Positions 31,342-42,281 of a stretch of 64,000 nt of DNA are shown here, one piece after another. The position numbers were made by a program, and so were the translations under genes. The notes beneath the pieces are model-generated. The model ran no database searches and was not told where the DNA came from. It worked only from the letters and a program-made list of their open reading frames with translations. Origin of the DNA: Diaporthe sp. PMI_573 (Eukaryota; Ascomycota; Sordariomycetes; Diaporthales; Diaporthaceae). The stretch is taken from the NCBI GenBank assembly GCA_021399435.1, contig JAJTUP010000044.1:248001-312000 (forward strand). Direction: 5' to 3'. Position 1 is the first letter of the stretch; every line of letters begins with the position of its first letter.

Positions 31342-32106
31342 ATGGTCGGGCCAGGCGAGAAAGGCCTCGCCAGCTCTACGTGGGCGCCCATCAACACCGG
31401 CCGCCCGCCGTACTACTGGACCTCCAACAAGTTCAGACACTCCGCCTCCTCCTCATCTACCTCCTCCACCTCGACCGCGATACACACCACAACGACAACA
31501 TCAACATCAACAATAAGCACCCGCCCGCCCCCACCGACAAGCACATTAGCTACCACCTCCAATAGCAGCAACATCACATACACCGGCAACCCATACGAAG
31601 CCGACGCCTCCGCCCTAACCCGCATCCCGACGCCCTGGTCCGAACTAAGCAGGTTCATGAAGATCGCCCGCCGCATGCGCTGGAAGCTCCCCTTCCTGGG
31701 CCAGGCCTACCGCGCCGCGACGGACCGCGACCTCAACACGCTCGAGGACCGCGCCGAGGCCGAGCTCATGTTCAAGCTCGACTTCTTCGAGTACTACATG
31801 CTCCTCGAGCGCGCCCTGGTACATCTTATGGGCGTCTTTGGCGTCAAGATCACGGGCGCGTTCACAGCTGCCTCGAGGTCGGGCACCACGGGGAGAACCA
31901 CAAATGGGAACGGGACAGCGGGGCAGCACCAGAGCGACCACCGCTTCCACGCCAACGTCCTCGAAGCCCTAGACGACCCGCGAAACCCCCTCCACCCAGT
32001 CCTCGGCGCAGGCGACGCCCGCTACGCCCTCGCCCGCGCCAAGGAATTGCGAAACCGGTGGAAGAACGCCTCTCGTGGCCTCACCTTTCATAGATACATC
32101 ATTTGA
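31342..32106 (+). CDS. Fungal hypothetical protein, probably 3'-truncated
   Basis: 254 residues from an ATG in strong context (AAACCATGGTC). After a low-complexity Ser/Thr/Pro-rich N-part comes a well-composed segment from residue 93: TPWSELSRFMKIARRMRWKL, PFLGQAYRAATDRDLNTLED, RAEAELMFKLDFFEYYMLLE and RALVHLMGVFGVKI, then RFHANVLEALDDPRNPLHPV and LGAGDARYALARAKELRNRW. It reads like a conserved all-helical fungal protein, but I cannot name a characterised family. GC-rich third positions contrast with the flanks. The last residues after RNRWKNAS look unrelated and run into AT-richer sequence with a different, minus-strand coding fragment, so the original C-terminus may be lost. No intron seen. 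Confidence 0.65.
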   Translation: MVGPGEKGLASSTWAPINTGRPPYYWTSNKFRHSASSSSTSSTSTAIHTTTTTSTSTISTRPPPPTSTLATTSNSSNITYTGNPYEADASALTRIPTPWSELSRFMKIARRMRWKLPFLGQAYRAATDRDLNTLEDRAEAELMFKLDFFEYYMLLERALVHLMGVFGVKITGAFTAASRSGTTGRTTNGNGTAGQHQSDHRFHANVLEALDDPRNPLHPVLGAGDARYALARAKELRNRWKNASRGLTFHRYII

Positions 32107-32109
32107 ATT

Positions 32110-33944
32110 CTCGCGGCCGATCTTTCTTTCTTAGCTTGATGTCCACAAGGCTATCCGTGGATTGATGTCCATAATATTGAACCCGTGGGAGACCCCTGTC
32201 ACACAAATCGGGTTTCCTATTCGGGCAATTTTTGAAGCTACCGCCGAACCTGTATATTGCCTCACTCCTCACATTCATCCGATCAACCCCGTTCAACAGG
32301 CTCTTCCGGCGCTGTATCGTCAAGCAGTATGTTATCGACATCTTCGATAATGCCTGCGCGTAACCAAGATCGCAGCGTTTGGATTAGCCCAATCGTGCCA
32401 GTGTCTAAGCGGTTTCGGAGGCCATACTCCTTACAGACCAATATTGCTGGAAACTTGGGAAGTTTCCATCTGCCGCCCCTGCATTTAATTTTGTGCTCAT
32501 CAGCCACAATGAGCCTGAAATCTCTCAGATAGAGTCTTGTCTGGTTAAAGCGCACCGCTACAATCAAGGGGTCATTCTGTTGATTCAAGCCTTGAATACT
32601 AGCAGTTCTTACATCTCCAAAAGCGAATGCCACCAAATAATCTCTGATGTCGTACCCTGTGAAGACGGTCTGTTGGGCCCCTTGTTTCGCCGGTTAAGTT
32701 CTTCCAAGGCGAAACGGGTCGGTACCACTCTTATTAATCCGTCCCAGAAACTTAGAGGGTGGCCGCAATGCAGGCAGAGGTATAGACGCGTAGGCTACTG
32801 GGCAGGGAGCGCGAGGTGCCGCAAAACAATTGAGCCACCGTGCCTGGGTAGCCTTATCTTCAACGGTTGGAGTTGATAATGTCTTCATTATTGCCGCCCT
32901 AGATGCCATATCATGAGGAGCAGGGCAATATCCTCATTCTGTTGAACATGCTCTAATGCTGGATCAATTGGTAACAACTCCTCCTCCCTCATATTTGACC
33001 TTTGGGCGAATCTCCAGTCTATTGACCAGGGGGCATTTTTACATCGCGAGGGCCCTCCACCGAATAGAAACCAGTTTTCCACCATTCCCGGCTTCACCAA
33101 CCTCGCCCCACAAATACCAAGGGACCTTTCTGGCCAAAAAGCTTCGACCGGGTCTTTCGTCCACCGCCCTTCCGAGAAAAATCCGTCATTCATCGGGTTT
33201 AATCCTTGGTATCCCTCTTTCAACATTTGCAGAACTTTCCCGGCTGGGCAGGAGAATTGATACTTTCCAGTAGGACGTAAACTTGCTTACCCATTCAAGA
33301 CGCTATATCGGGATCGGTATCTTGTTCATCAATAGAGTCGACTCGATCAATGCTGTCACTACCTTCAGCGTGAGCTCAAAATCTCTCGGTCTCGCCAAGG
33401 TGATAGCGTTCTTGAAACTGAAAGGGTTAGCTTCTGCTTGTTTCAAGTTGACACATACTGTCTCGATATTCCTCAATCGTCGTGGTAGGGCAAGTCCAAG
33501 CTGCAGAACCGCATTAATGGCACACGACAGGTAATGGAGGTATATTGAAGGAAATAGTGGCAATGCCCGCCGGGCGCCGCATGCCGTAAAGATGCCTCGG
33601 GTAGCTATGTTGTCGTAGATGGCGGTTGCAAGGCAACAAGGTCGTCAAGTTTGTAGGGCTCTTTATAATGCAGCCAGGAAAGCAGTGAGATCTGCCATGA
33701 CTGCTTTGAAACCCTTACTATCTGGAGAGGAGTAACGAGCATCACTAGCCCACTCCGCGCGCCAGGCAAGAAATTCCTGAGTGCTGTGGGGAGCGCCGTC
33801 GTTTTCTTTGTCCGAGATCATCTCCCATGGATCATACCTCTCGTGGAAAGCTAGAGATCGAACTCCGACCGCAGGGGACAATTTTGCCAGCCCTTGGACC
33901 GTCCATTCAAGCTTCTTGGTAGTGTTTGTGGGGATGACCCACAC
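32110..33944 (-). pseudogene. Broken minus-strand gene, family uncertain
   Basis: Several open pieces follow each other on the minus strand: 33944-33663 (KKLEWTVQGLAKLSPAVGVR), 33563-33303 (ALPRRLRNIETVCVNLKQAE), 33226-32888 (TKDPVEAFWPERSLG, ENWFLFGGGPSRCKNAPW), 32909-32694 and 32636-32283 (RGGRWKLPKFPAILVCKEYG). The order and composition suggest one or two decayed multi-exon genes. DPVEAFWPERSL followed by FGGGPSRC resembles the PERF and heme-cysteine region of a cytochrome P450, but other P450 landmarks (ExxR, I-helix) were not found, so that assignment is weak. The last pieces may belong to another gene. Several stops and frame changes make it non-functional. Confidence 0.4.
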
Positions 33945-33949
33945 TGTGA

Positions 33950-35330
33950 CTTTCTTGCGTTTATGGTGAAGCCAATGCAGAGAATTCAGAAATACCCTCT
34001 ATATGTACAGTACTGTAGTACCGGTATCCAACCGAGAAAGGCTATGGGTTTAGAAAGTACCTTTAACCAATATCATGGTGGGACCATGCAGGCGGCTCTA
34101 GGTTAAAGGGCTGTACTTTAAAAAAAGACTCTTATGGCCTTACTCGAGATATATGTAGAGTCTGCATTACAGTAGTTACATTATTTATTCGTACTGTATG
34201 GCGAATGGGTGGCGGAAATAAATTGGCGCACATAGGGCCCCATGCGCTTAGTCACCCGAGGGTTCGCAGCATCCAATTGAGGGCTCGTGAATATCCGCAT
34301 TCTAAATATTTGTTCCAACCCGCGTCTGAAACAATTACTGCGCACCTTACATTCCTCAGTCTAAAAACAGCTCAAATCTGCAAAACCTGCAATCAGCTCT
34401 TTATCTCCACACCCACCATGAAGGTACTCAGTTCTCTCATGCTGACAGGGGACTTCGCTGGTGAATGTTGGGACAACTTTGAAGAAGTCAATGTCCAACA
34501 AGGTGCGTCGTCCTAGGATTGTCATTTTCTTCGCAACTACAAACCACACTAAAAGAACAATGAGACTGATCCTTGCACATCGACTTCCTCTTCGTCTTCT
34601 TCGTCAGAAGAACCAACCACGATGCAACTTCTTGGTGTTTTCTGGGTGGGCAAGTGGCCAGATTCGATGAAGCAGTACTCATAGTGTCTGATTCGGGATG
34701 TGATGATGGTTAGCTTGCTTCGGGGCCCAGTCTGAGGTGCAAAGTTATGATCTCCGGTCCTTGGAAGCTACTTGGAACCCTCCTCTCTTTTTGAATGCGG
34801 GGTGGTCGGAATCAGGTGCAGGGACGTTAAAGACCTTTCGTGACGATGGCCCCATTTGGACCTGCCCTCTCTCTTGATATTGAATCGTTAGGTCAGAAGC
34901 GTGCAATAGATTGCTTGGACTCTTGAATTGTGCCTTTTGAGACAGGACGCTACAGCCGACTTAGGTCAACCTCGCAGCCTCTCGCAACAGTCAGATTCCT
35001 GCATCCAGGCAAACAACAAGGAATCACGCAACTGACGTGCTACAAAAATTGACTGTAGTCGAGTTGTGTAATCGAAGAGTTTCATACTCACTACTTACGA
35101 TCGATCCAGAAGGCACAGCGGAGAAAAATATGTATTTTCGTAGTAGATTACATCTACACGATCCATACTGGCTCGTCACCGCCCTCGAATGAAATGCAGA
35201 TTTGATGCGCAGCTTGCGAGTATGTCTTGTGCAATATTGACAATGCGTCCTCCCATTCTGGCCCCTTCCATTTCCAAAGTTCCCCGACAATGGTCCATAC
35301 CTAAAGAACAGAACATATCGAAAAAGGGAC
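33950..35330. other. 1.4 kb without supported gene
   Basis: Short open frames only. At 34418 an ATGAAGGTACTC start in good context resembles the beginning of a secreted-protein gene but no signal peptide or usable acceptor follows. Confidence 0.35.
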
Positions 35331-35336
35331 GCTTGT

Positions 35337-36100
35337 TCAGTATGTTGTATATCTGCGCCAGTGTCTGTTAGATGTCCTACGCATAGCGCCACCGGAACTT
35401 GTAGAAGATCGAGCTGCTAATGACGGCCCGAAGTGTTTGTCTATCCGACGCTGCAATGAATTGGGCTTCTTTGGCTCCTCTTCTAGATTGAAGTCTGTCG
35501 TTGCAGGCCCGAGCCGTCGGCAGCGGAGCTGACGATGTGGTGAAGGTGTGCCTGAGATGGCTCTCTTAGAAGAGGTTTCCAGATCCGGTGTTGTGAGGTC
35601 AAAGATAGGTGGCTGCTTGGCCGGATCGACTAGAGTTGATCCTGTTGTTGTTTTTCGGACAGACCCGGTATCGGTGAGGCCAGGATTGCTCTGCTTGATG
35701 ATGCCCCGCACCTGGCTAGCGATATAGTACAGCTCAGTATCATTGGCTGATACCTCGTCCTCGTCTCTAGGTCTTATGGAAGCTGCCCGAGAGATAGGGA
35801 CGAAATCTTCTGGTTTCCACGAGTTGGTCTGAAGAAGTCATACAAAAATTAGCTACTGGCCGAGAAATATTATGTGAAGACCTCGCTTACTTTGCCCAGT
35901 GCAGATGAACAGACATCAGCAGCCGAGGCGTATTCGTACATCTCGCCATTATACCACAGCGAGACACGCACCTTGATCTTCAGCACGGCATGTACGTCGT
36001 TGCCGCGCTTGAACAAGTCGTTCCGTGCCTTGTTGAAAAGGGCTGTTTGCGGTTTTGGGTCTTTGCCAGACACAACAGCTGCTGGCTTTGTGTTTACCAT
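35337..36100 (-). CDS. Two-exon hypothetical protein
   Basis: Exon 1 36100-35891 starts at ATG in strong context (CACCATGG). The intron is 35890-35829 (62 nt; GTAAGC, branch GCTAAT, TTCAG). Exon 2 35828-35337 continues in frame, giving 233 residues. The first exon encodes ALFNKARNDLFKRGNDVHAV and LKIKVRVSLWYNGEMYEYAS. The second has KPEDFVPISRAASIRPRDED and a basic, Ser/Thr/Pro-rich tail with LQRRIDKHFGPSLAAR. I do not recognise the family. The tail looks disordered and Arg-rich. The clean splice and frame support a real gene. Confidence 0.55.
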
Positions 36101-36109
36101 GGTGCAGAT

Positions 36110-36800
36110 GCTCGTGAATGCAAAGTGGTTATCAAGGCGTAGGATCGGGCTGTCGATCGCGCTTGTGACAGTACAATCTTGGTTGAAACAAGCCTTGAGC
36201 AGGATCGATGAAGCACTTGATACAGGATCAGAGGCTAGGAATACGGACCATAATTATTATGGGAGGAGCAAAATCCGTGGTCACGCCCTGGCACAAGATG
36301 ACGAGCCAAAATGATGTGTTGTATGGTGTACATATGTATTGCCTTGTTGGTGTGATTGCTTTCTAGGGAAAGAGGAAAAGTCCTCCATTTAGGAAAAATG
36401 AGAATAAGAAGCATGGCACACAACAGAAGTACAGTACTAAGCAAATGCATTGTACCTTTTAGAATTGGTCACATTTAGCACGGCAACTTTGCCCATGGGA
36501 TTCTGTGAATTTCTACAAGAATTCCGAAAACATTTCCATGGAGAATACGCCCTGGAGTGGCTAAAGGGACCAGGTATGCCTTGGCCAAGAGCATTTGTTA
36601 ATCACACATGAGCGTGGCCATAGTTGATCTCAGGAGTAGAGATACAGGGAGATTCATTGAACAATTAGACGAGGATGCTTTCATGACAATTCAAGTTGCT
36701 AAAGGAGTACATGGCGAATTTGATTTTATAAACATGGACTGTTACATCATATTTAGGATACTTGTGGCCCTGGGTCTAACGGTATTTATTTCTATGGATA
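36110..36800. other. Stretch without supported gene
   Basis: AT-rich; no domain-bearing frame, repeat or RNA gene recognised. Confidence 0.4.
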
Positions 36801-36802
36801 GC

Positions 36803-37006
36803 TGTTGGAAGGCAGCACTTCGGGCCCGTCGGAGGCCCGGTGAGGGGCACCGTAGTATCGGCGAAAGGCACCGCAGCACCGCTCAGGCCCATACGGCGCC
36901 CAAGTCAGGGCTGAGCCTCGCTCAGGCCAGCGTGCATCGAGATCCATGAGGGATTGGCAGGTCAGGTTATAAGATGGGTGGCTAGACGCACTGGAATCAC
37001 AATGTA
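36803..37006 (+). repeat. LTR-like repeat, family TGTTGGAAGGCAGC
   Basis: The longest of three copies. Begins TGTTGGAAGGCAGCACTTCG and ends ...GGAATCACAATGTA, the same end point as the copy at 42835-42999. It contains a 39-bp segment absent from that copy. No coding region is attached, so it is probably a solo LTR; no clear target duplication was found. Confidence 0.7.
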
Positions 37007-37319
37007 TACATATATTTAGCAAATTAACCATCGCCCTCCTGCCGAACATGGCCCAAGGCTTAGTCTTTAATAGTAATTTAGACGGTCGGATTTCCATTGT
37101 CTGTACCGGCTCTTGGTTTGTCTATAATCGCGCGCCGGACGGCCGAATCCTGCCAAGGGCATCAACACCCGGGTGCTGGGTGGCCGCAGCCGGTTGCCCG
37201 GCTAGTGACAACACAATGCGTCAAACATGCCCAAAAGGCGGGTCGTCCTGAATTCATTAGCGGGATCCCGTCTATTCTTAACGCGACTCTTACCCCTGCT
37301 GGCTGCCCTTTGTTGCGCA

Positions 37320-37682
37320 TTAAAGTAGGAAATCGGTCCAGTGTTTTTGGGCTTGGTTTGTGGCATTCGAATCTTTGTTGCAAATGGGGTATGACTTGTC
37401 GACATGTTCCACGATTCTTGCTATGCGTTCGGCTGTTGATTCCTGCGTGGACACAGCTGACATAGCTTTGCGTTCGCTGAATCTACTCTCCAATTTCCGT
37501 AGTAGAAGTAGGGTCTCACTTTCGCCATTCAGCGAGACCGTGCCGTCCATGCCAAATCTTTCCGCTACCTGGATGAGGCGTGTTCTACTTGGTGCATCAG
37601 TCATGGCCCGGACGGATAGGGATGAAGCAAAACCTGCGTCAACCAGGTCGGAAAGGGAAGAGAAAACGAGGAGGGCGGTCAT
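37320..37682 (-). CDS. Small hypothetical protein
   Basis: 120 residues from ATG 37682. The first 90 have ordinary protein composition (TALLVFSSLSDLVDAGFASS, RTRLIQVAERFGMDGTVSLN, LLLLRKLESRFSERKAMS); the last part looks less coding-like and may be intronic or beyond the gene. No family recognised. Possible gene fragment. Confidence 0.3.
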   Translation of the reverse strand: MTALLVFSSLSDLVDAGFASSLSVRAMTDAPSRTRLIQVAERFGMDGTVSLNGESETLLLLRKLESRFSERKAMSAVSTQESTAERIARIVEHVDKSYPICNKDSNATNQAQKHWTDFLL

Positions 37683-37699
37683 TCTTTAAGCGCCCAAGG

Positions 37700-38740
37700 C
37701 AAAGATAAAACGGCTCGGCCGACGCGTCGTTGCCGTGGATGCATGTCTCAATGTGGAACCATCCCCGCTACACCTCTCGCTTATCGCTAGTCATCCGTCC
37801 AGGGGCTCCAGCAATTGTGACCTGTTGTTGACTTGGAGCTCTCTAAAACCATTACCTTTGGGGGCTCTGGCGTAGCTGCAGTCAGGGCACCACCCGAATT
37901 ATCCTGGAATGCTTTTTCAAGTAATGGTAGTCTCGAATTCTATGCTAGCGTGACCCAGTAGAGGGGGGAGTTGGTATTGTACTCGCAGTTGGATTCAACG
38001 TGGTAAATGCAATTGCCACACTTTCCGTTGGCAATGCTCGGGCGGGAGATTCTTTGAGACTCCACTTTGAGAATGACCTAAGTACGGGAACTCAACAATG
38101 GGCAATAATAAACACAACAAGCGCTGTGTTTCTTGCGTTGGGCATTGTATCTTCTGCGATGCACTTGACTTGTTGTGGCAAAACCATTCCACCCGAGTCA
38201 GTGAGTTATACGTTAGTATCGTGTTCACGAGACCATCCTCATACTAAAATGACTTCAAGTCAGCCTAATTAGTAAGCGTACCGGCTGGCCGGTGGCGTCG
38301 GGCCCAACCTTGAGCCGCGCTAAAGAAGGCGACGACAATAAGAATGTTATTGGTAGACTGAAGCTTGTCCCAATTGGTGCATGTCGAGTGTCGTCTCGAC
38401 TCTTATCAGTCCCGAGTACATGACGCCTACCTGCACTGAGGCTCAATGGAACGCGAACAACATCATATGCCAGACCTTTTTGGGGGCACAAATGACTGAG
38501 AAGCGTGCACGGACCAACATTGCAGAAGTACCAGACCGACAACAGCTTGTTTTTAATTAGGTGCCGCCTACTGTAACACTGCCGCAAATATCTGTGACTA
38601 AACCGATTGGCCTCCGCTGTTCAAATATTTAAAGACTTAATTCCCATGTTTTCTACCTTATGGTATATTTCTCTGTACAACCATTTCATACCTATCTATC
38701 CAACGTCTGTTCTGTGATAAAGAGTATATTTCTAGAACAA
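37700..38740. other. 1 kb without supported gene
   Basis: The frame 38000-38272 contains a hydrophobic stretch (TTSAVFLALGIVSSAMHLTC) but lacks other support. Nothing else recognised. Confidence 0.35.
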
Positions 38741-38838
38741 GTCAGATGAGAAAGATCATACAGAGACCCTATAGGGATATGTCTAGAAAAGACTGCGGCA
38801 AGTATCTTGAATCTTCTTCTGGTCTTGGCGACATTTTT

Positions 38839-39204
38839 TTAATCACCTTTCTTTTTTCTCTCACGAATGCCACCCACGAAATAGCGACTAAAAATATAGT
38901 GTCTGATGCAATGAAGAGCACGCCCCCAACCCAGTCCACGTTGTTTAACGTCTATGTAGCGCGAGGCGGCTTTAATGTCAGAAGCTTTGGGACAAGGAGC
39001 AATCCGACAGTGCAAAAAGGAGACATGGCGTAAAAGATCCACCGCCATGTTGTCTTTTGCGCAATCATGCCACCTATTACTGGTCCTAGGCAGTTTCCTA
39101 AGGCCCATGCGCCAAGACTCCCATGTGTCAGCCATAACCACAGAGTTGACTTGGTCGCCAAACAAGACGAGGCCCTCGGCAGCCCTCGTTCCCTGCAGCC
39201 TCAA
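38839..39204 (-). pseudogene. Major facilitator (MFS) transporter fragment
   Basis: The minus strand encodes GAWALGNCLGPVIGGMIAQK, TTWRWIFYAMSPFCTVGLLL and PKLLTLKPPRAT, then, after a one-base frame change, LNNVDWVGGVLFIASDTIFL and VAISWVAFVREKK. The G-x-x-x-GPxxGG motif followed by WRW-F is the TM5/TM6 landmark of 12-14 TM fungal drug or sugar exporters. Only about 120 residues remain and the frame is broken, so it is a dead fragment of a plasma-membrane transporter. Confidence 0.75.
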
Positions 39205-39673
39205 CGATCGAAGCCGTCAGCCCACCACCAAGAGGACGGACCGCCTGGCTTGGATTCAAAGGACACCTTCCAAGGACGTCCTGTCGGATGACCACTTCTC
39301 AGACCCACCCACCAGCACTCGGAAAGGGGTGGTTAGTTGCTTTCCTTATGAGAAATCCAGAGAAAGTCTTTTGACTTTGTATGTGACTTGAAATCTCGCA
39401 TTCGTTCCAATTTTATCGCCGCAATGGATTGTCTTTCTTCATGGTTAGTTGGAGTTGTGACAGCACGTATTTCGTCTTACTGTATTTTCACGAAAACTAG
39501 TGCAAATGGTCGATTGTCTAATGAGCGCAACATAGCCCAAAAAGAACGATTGTTCCGACGTGTGTACTTGCGTAGACCTTAGAGTACTTGCAAAAGTTGG
39601 TTATCATTAGTACTTTAGTTTATAAGCAGGCCCCCGTTGCAGACATTTCTAAAGGACCGTGGACCTTAGAGAA

Positions 39674-39680
39674 TATAAAA
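39674..39680 (+). promoter_or_regulatory. TATA box of the small secreted protein gene
   Basis: TATAAAA, 153 bases upstream of the ATG at 39827. Confidence 0.45.
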
Positions 39681-39826
39681 GCCGGTCGATTTCAGGCATA
39701 AAGTTGAAGTCTAGGAGAGCAGATCATCCTCACTCAGCTTTTATAAATGTTCTTTGGGATAATAAAATCAAATTACGAGCCAAAATATATACTCGCTCTT
39801 GCTTTAGCAACCTTCTCGTGGTCAAG

Positions 39827-40152
39827 ATGAAGGTCAGTCTCATATTTTCCAACCACCCGAGTCTCCTCGCCTTGCTAACTAACAAGCGCCCCAGTGCACC
39901 ATCTTCGTCGCCTTTGTGGCTACTCTGTTTCCTCGCGCGGCCTTTTCCGCCCCGGTCGCCGTCTCCATCGCGGCTATGGAACCGGGCCACTCTGGATACG
40001 AAAGCCACGTGGGCTCCGCGGCTCGAGATGAGCTCTCCACCGCTGGCCGCTCTGGCTATAACTCGGTGGGGACCACCGCGCGGCGCGCCACTATAGCCAC
40101 CAACACTGATGGTCGCTCTGGGTACAACTCTGTTGATGTTACCAGCCAGTAG
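39827..40152 (+). CDS. Small secreted protein with internal repeats, two exons
   Basis: ATG AAG, then an intron 39833-39894 (62 nt: GTCAGT, branch GCTAACTAAC, CCCCAG), then 86 codons to TAG at 40150-40152; 87 residues in all. The N-terminus MKCTIFVAFVATLFPRAAFS is a good signal peptide with likely cleavage after SA. The mature part repeats a motif three times: GHSGYESHVG, GRSGYNSVGT and GRSGYNSVDV, spaced about 20 residues with Arg or Arg-Arg between. Apart from one Cys in the signal there is none, so it is not a cysteine-rich effector. The layout recalls precursors cut by Kex2-like proteases into repeated peptides, such as fungal RiPP precursors, but canonical KR sites are absent and no UstY/DUF3328 partner was seen. 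A TATA box supports transcription. Confidence 0.65.
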
Positions 40153-40159
40153 CTTTACC

Positions 40160-40680
40160 CCTTCAACAAAGTAAATGAAGCTTTTTACCAGCACAAAGTT
40201 CTTTTTTTACCGCCTCCGGACATATGGTTTTGGAAATTGAAGGACCTCGCTATGACGCATCTGCCGATAGGATTGGATGAGCGTGAGGTGTAGGGATTTA
40301 AGGAACTTTAAAATTAAACTGTTAAATATCTACTTCTTCATTTTTAAGATAAGAATTTCTAAATTAAGAAACAAAGTAGTGGCTGATTGCCCGAAAACAG
40401 CAGACATGCATGAATCAAGTTATTGTGCAAATGATATTCAGAACCGTAAAGCTTGATTGCAGTACTGCATGTACATATCATAAATGAAGAAATTTATTTT
40501 TAATCCCGTGATGTGAATTCCTTATTCTGAAAAGGGGCAGATAAAAAGTCGCCACTGCCGAGACTATGTTGCATATCTTAAAATGGTTTGAGGAATCGGA
40601 TTTCAAATGTAAAGAATCACTAAACGGTATACGGATTAGAAATCCGTAAATCTAATAAGAAGTTCCAGTTTCTTTGTTGA
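40160..40680. other. AT-rich intergenic stretch
   Basis: No gene or repeat recognised. The first bases (40151-40184) share a 33-bp near match with 3925-3957. Confidence 0.4.
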
Positions 40681-40688
40681 TTCAATAT

Positions 40689-40697
40689 TATATAAAG
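40689..40697 (+). promoter_or_regulatory. TATA box of the three-exon gene
   Basis: TATATAAAG lies about 235 bases upstream of the ATG at 40928, followed by a CA-rich, CAAC-containing leader typical of fungal promoters. Confidence 0.45.
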
Positions 40698-40927
40698 GGT
40701 ATCAGCTGCGCCTTCAACATCGAACAGATTTCAGAGCCCTACAGCATTCAACACACATATTTCCAAATATTCCAACATTTTTCAAGCAGATTTCAACCTA
40801 TAAATTCTTATTATTCTATCCCTTAGCCTTATTATTGCGAATTAATTAAGTCTAATTCATCTCATTCGTCAAATTCATTACCCAGCTCGACTATTTTAAT
40901 TAAAGAAATATATATCACATTAACGCT

Positions 40928-42147
40928 ATGCCTCCCAAGTCTATCTTAAAAAACTCCAAAGAAGCTGAAAAAACCGCGCGTTATCTAACTAATTACGTTT
41001 CCAAGAATACAGAAATCGTCACCAAGATTGGAAAAAACACCATCAAGTCTATTGAGAGCATTTCAAAAGGTACTACACGCGGGAAGAAGGAAATTGAATA
41101 CCCAAAAGAGTGGGCCGACGACAAAAAGACCGCAATTGCCGCTGCCACCAAATTGAAGCAGTATTATAGTACGTTAAATTTCTGGTGACACGAAGATCCA
41201 ATGATTAACGAATGGCAGATCTCGAGCTGAAACAACAGGAGACCCCACCCCCTGAAGCTCAGAAAGAGGATGAAACCATTGAGAGCGATGTCGAAGAAGA
41301 TCAGTCTGGCGAGGAATCAGCTCCGGAGGAGCCTGAAGCCACATCAAATAAGCAGACTCACAAGGATGGCTCGCAACCAGTCATTGCAATTTCAGTCAAT
41401 CCCGAGCTAGGTGCTACGGATCAAGATGACGCATGGGAATCCGCCAGCGATAACGAAAGCCCGCCAACGCCGAAGACCAGCAGCCAGCCCCACATTCCTC
41501 CAGGCACTGGAGTTGAGATCGTCTATCCAAACGACCCTATCACAAGGAAAGACGGAGAGGTGAAGGGGGAGATCTACTGCACGACTCGTGGGACGATTGC
41601 TTTACACCTTCCGCCTGTCCAAGGCGATCATCGGCGACTTATATTCCACCCGGTTGGCACGACCGAACTGAAAGAAAAGAAGAGAAAATATAAACAGCAT
41701 TTAAAGGACACTTGTAGCAAGGATATCGGCGGAATCAAGGCAACCAGAAAGAAGGACCTTGAGGAATTAAGTAAGTCGTGTTATCAACAACTATCTGGGG
41801 CATTAATTCTAACAATTGCAGAATTTAAGGAGAGAGATGCAAAACTCATAGCTGTGGGCTATGAAGTACCGATCGACGGTATACCAGAATCACAATTATG
41901 CAAGGGGGATGATCCCAATAAGGTACAAACGTTTTGGGACCATGGCAAGGACTCATGCCCCATTCTCAGGTGTGTTTTAAAAGTGCCCAAGAACGAGGAG
42001 AATGAGGAGAACATAAGGATTGTTTCTAAGACCCAACTTTTCAAATATTATAAGAAGGAAGAGGAGGAGTACCGAGAGAAAATCATAGATCTCTTGACCG
42101 AAGCAGGGATGCCTATCCCGAGGAAGGCCTCAGGAGAGCTGCTATAG
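40928..42147 (+). CDS. Unrecognised three-exon gene
   Basis: Exons 40928-41168, 41219-41770 and 41822-42147. Introns are 50 nt (GTACGT ... GATTAAC ... GGCAG) and 51 nt (GTAAGT ... TTCTAAC ... TTGCAG); both splices keep the frame, giving 372 residues. The N-terminal 80 residues are Lys-rich and helical (KEAEKTARYLTNYVSKNTEI). An acidic, Pro/Ser-rich disordered region follows (about 85-185, with DAWESASDNESPPTPK). A folded-looking C-part follows: GTGVEIVYPNDPITRKDGEV, YCTTRGTIALHLPPVQGDHR, LIAVGYEVPIDGIPESQLCK and EEYREKIIDLLTEAGMPIPR. No signal peptide or membrane segment. The family is unknown to me. It sits 140 bp upstream of a 5'-truncated Copia RNase H on the same strand, and is not part of it by frame. 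Confidence 0.7.
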
Positions 42148-42281
42148 TGGGATTAAACGGGTGTGAGGTGGACCTGTTTACACGAAAAGGATGATGTTCA
42201 ACATATCAGTCAAGGTGTGGTAAATAATCGAAATTGGCATAGTTATAGAAATTTTGAGCTTCTCGATGCATTTCGAAGTGG

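Noticed and set aside
32888..33226. Cytochrome P450 heme region (FGGGPSRC after PERSL)
   Set aside because: Only one landmark fits and no ExxR or oxygen-binding helix was found nearby, so it is kept as an uncertain pseudogene.
34418..34516. Secreted-protein gene start (ATGAAGGTACTC)
   Set aside because: No hydrophobic signal follows in either spliced or unspliced reading.
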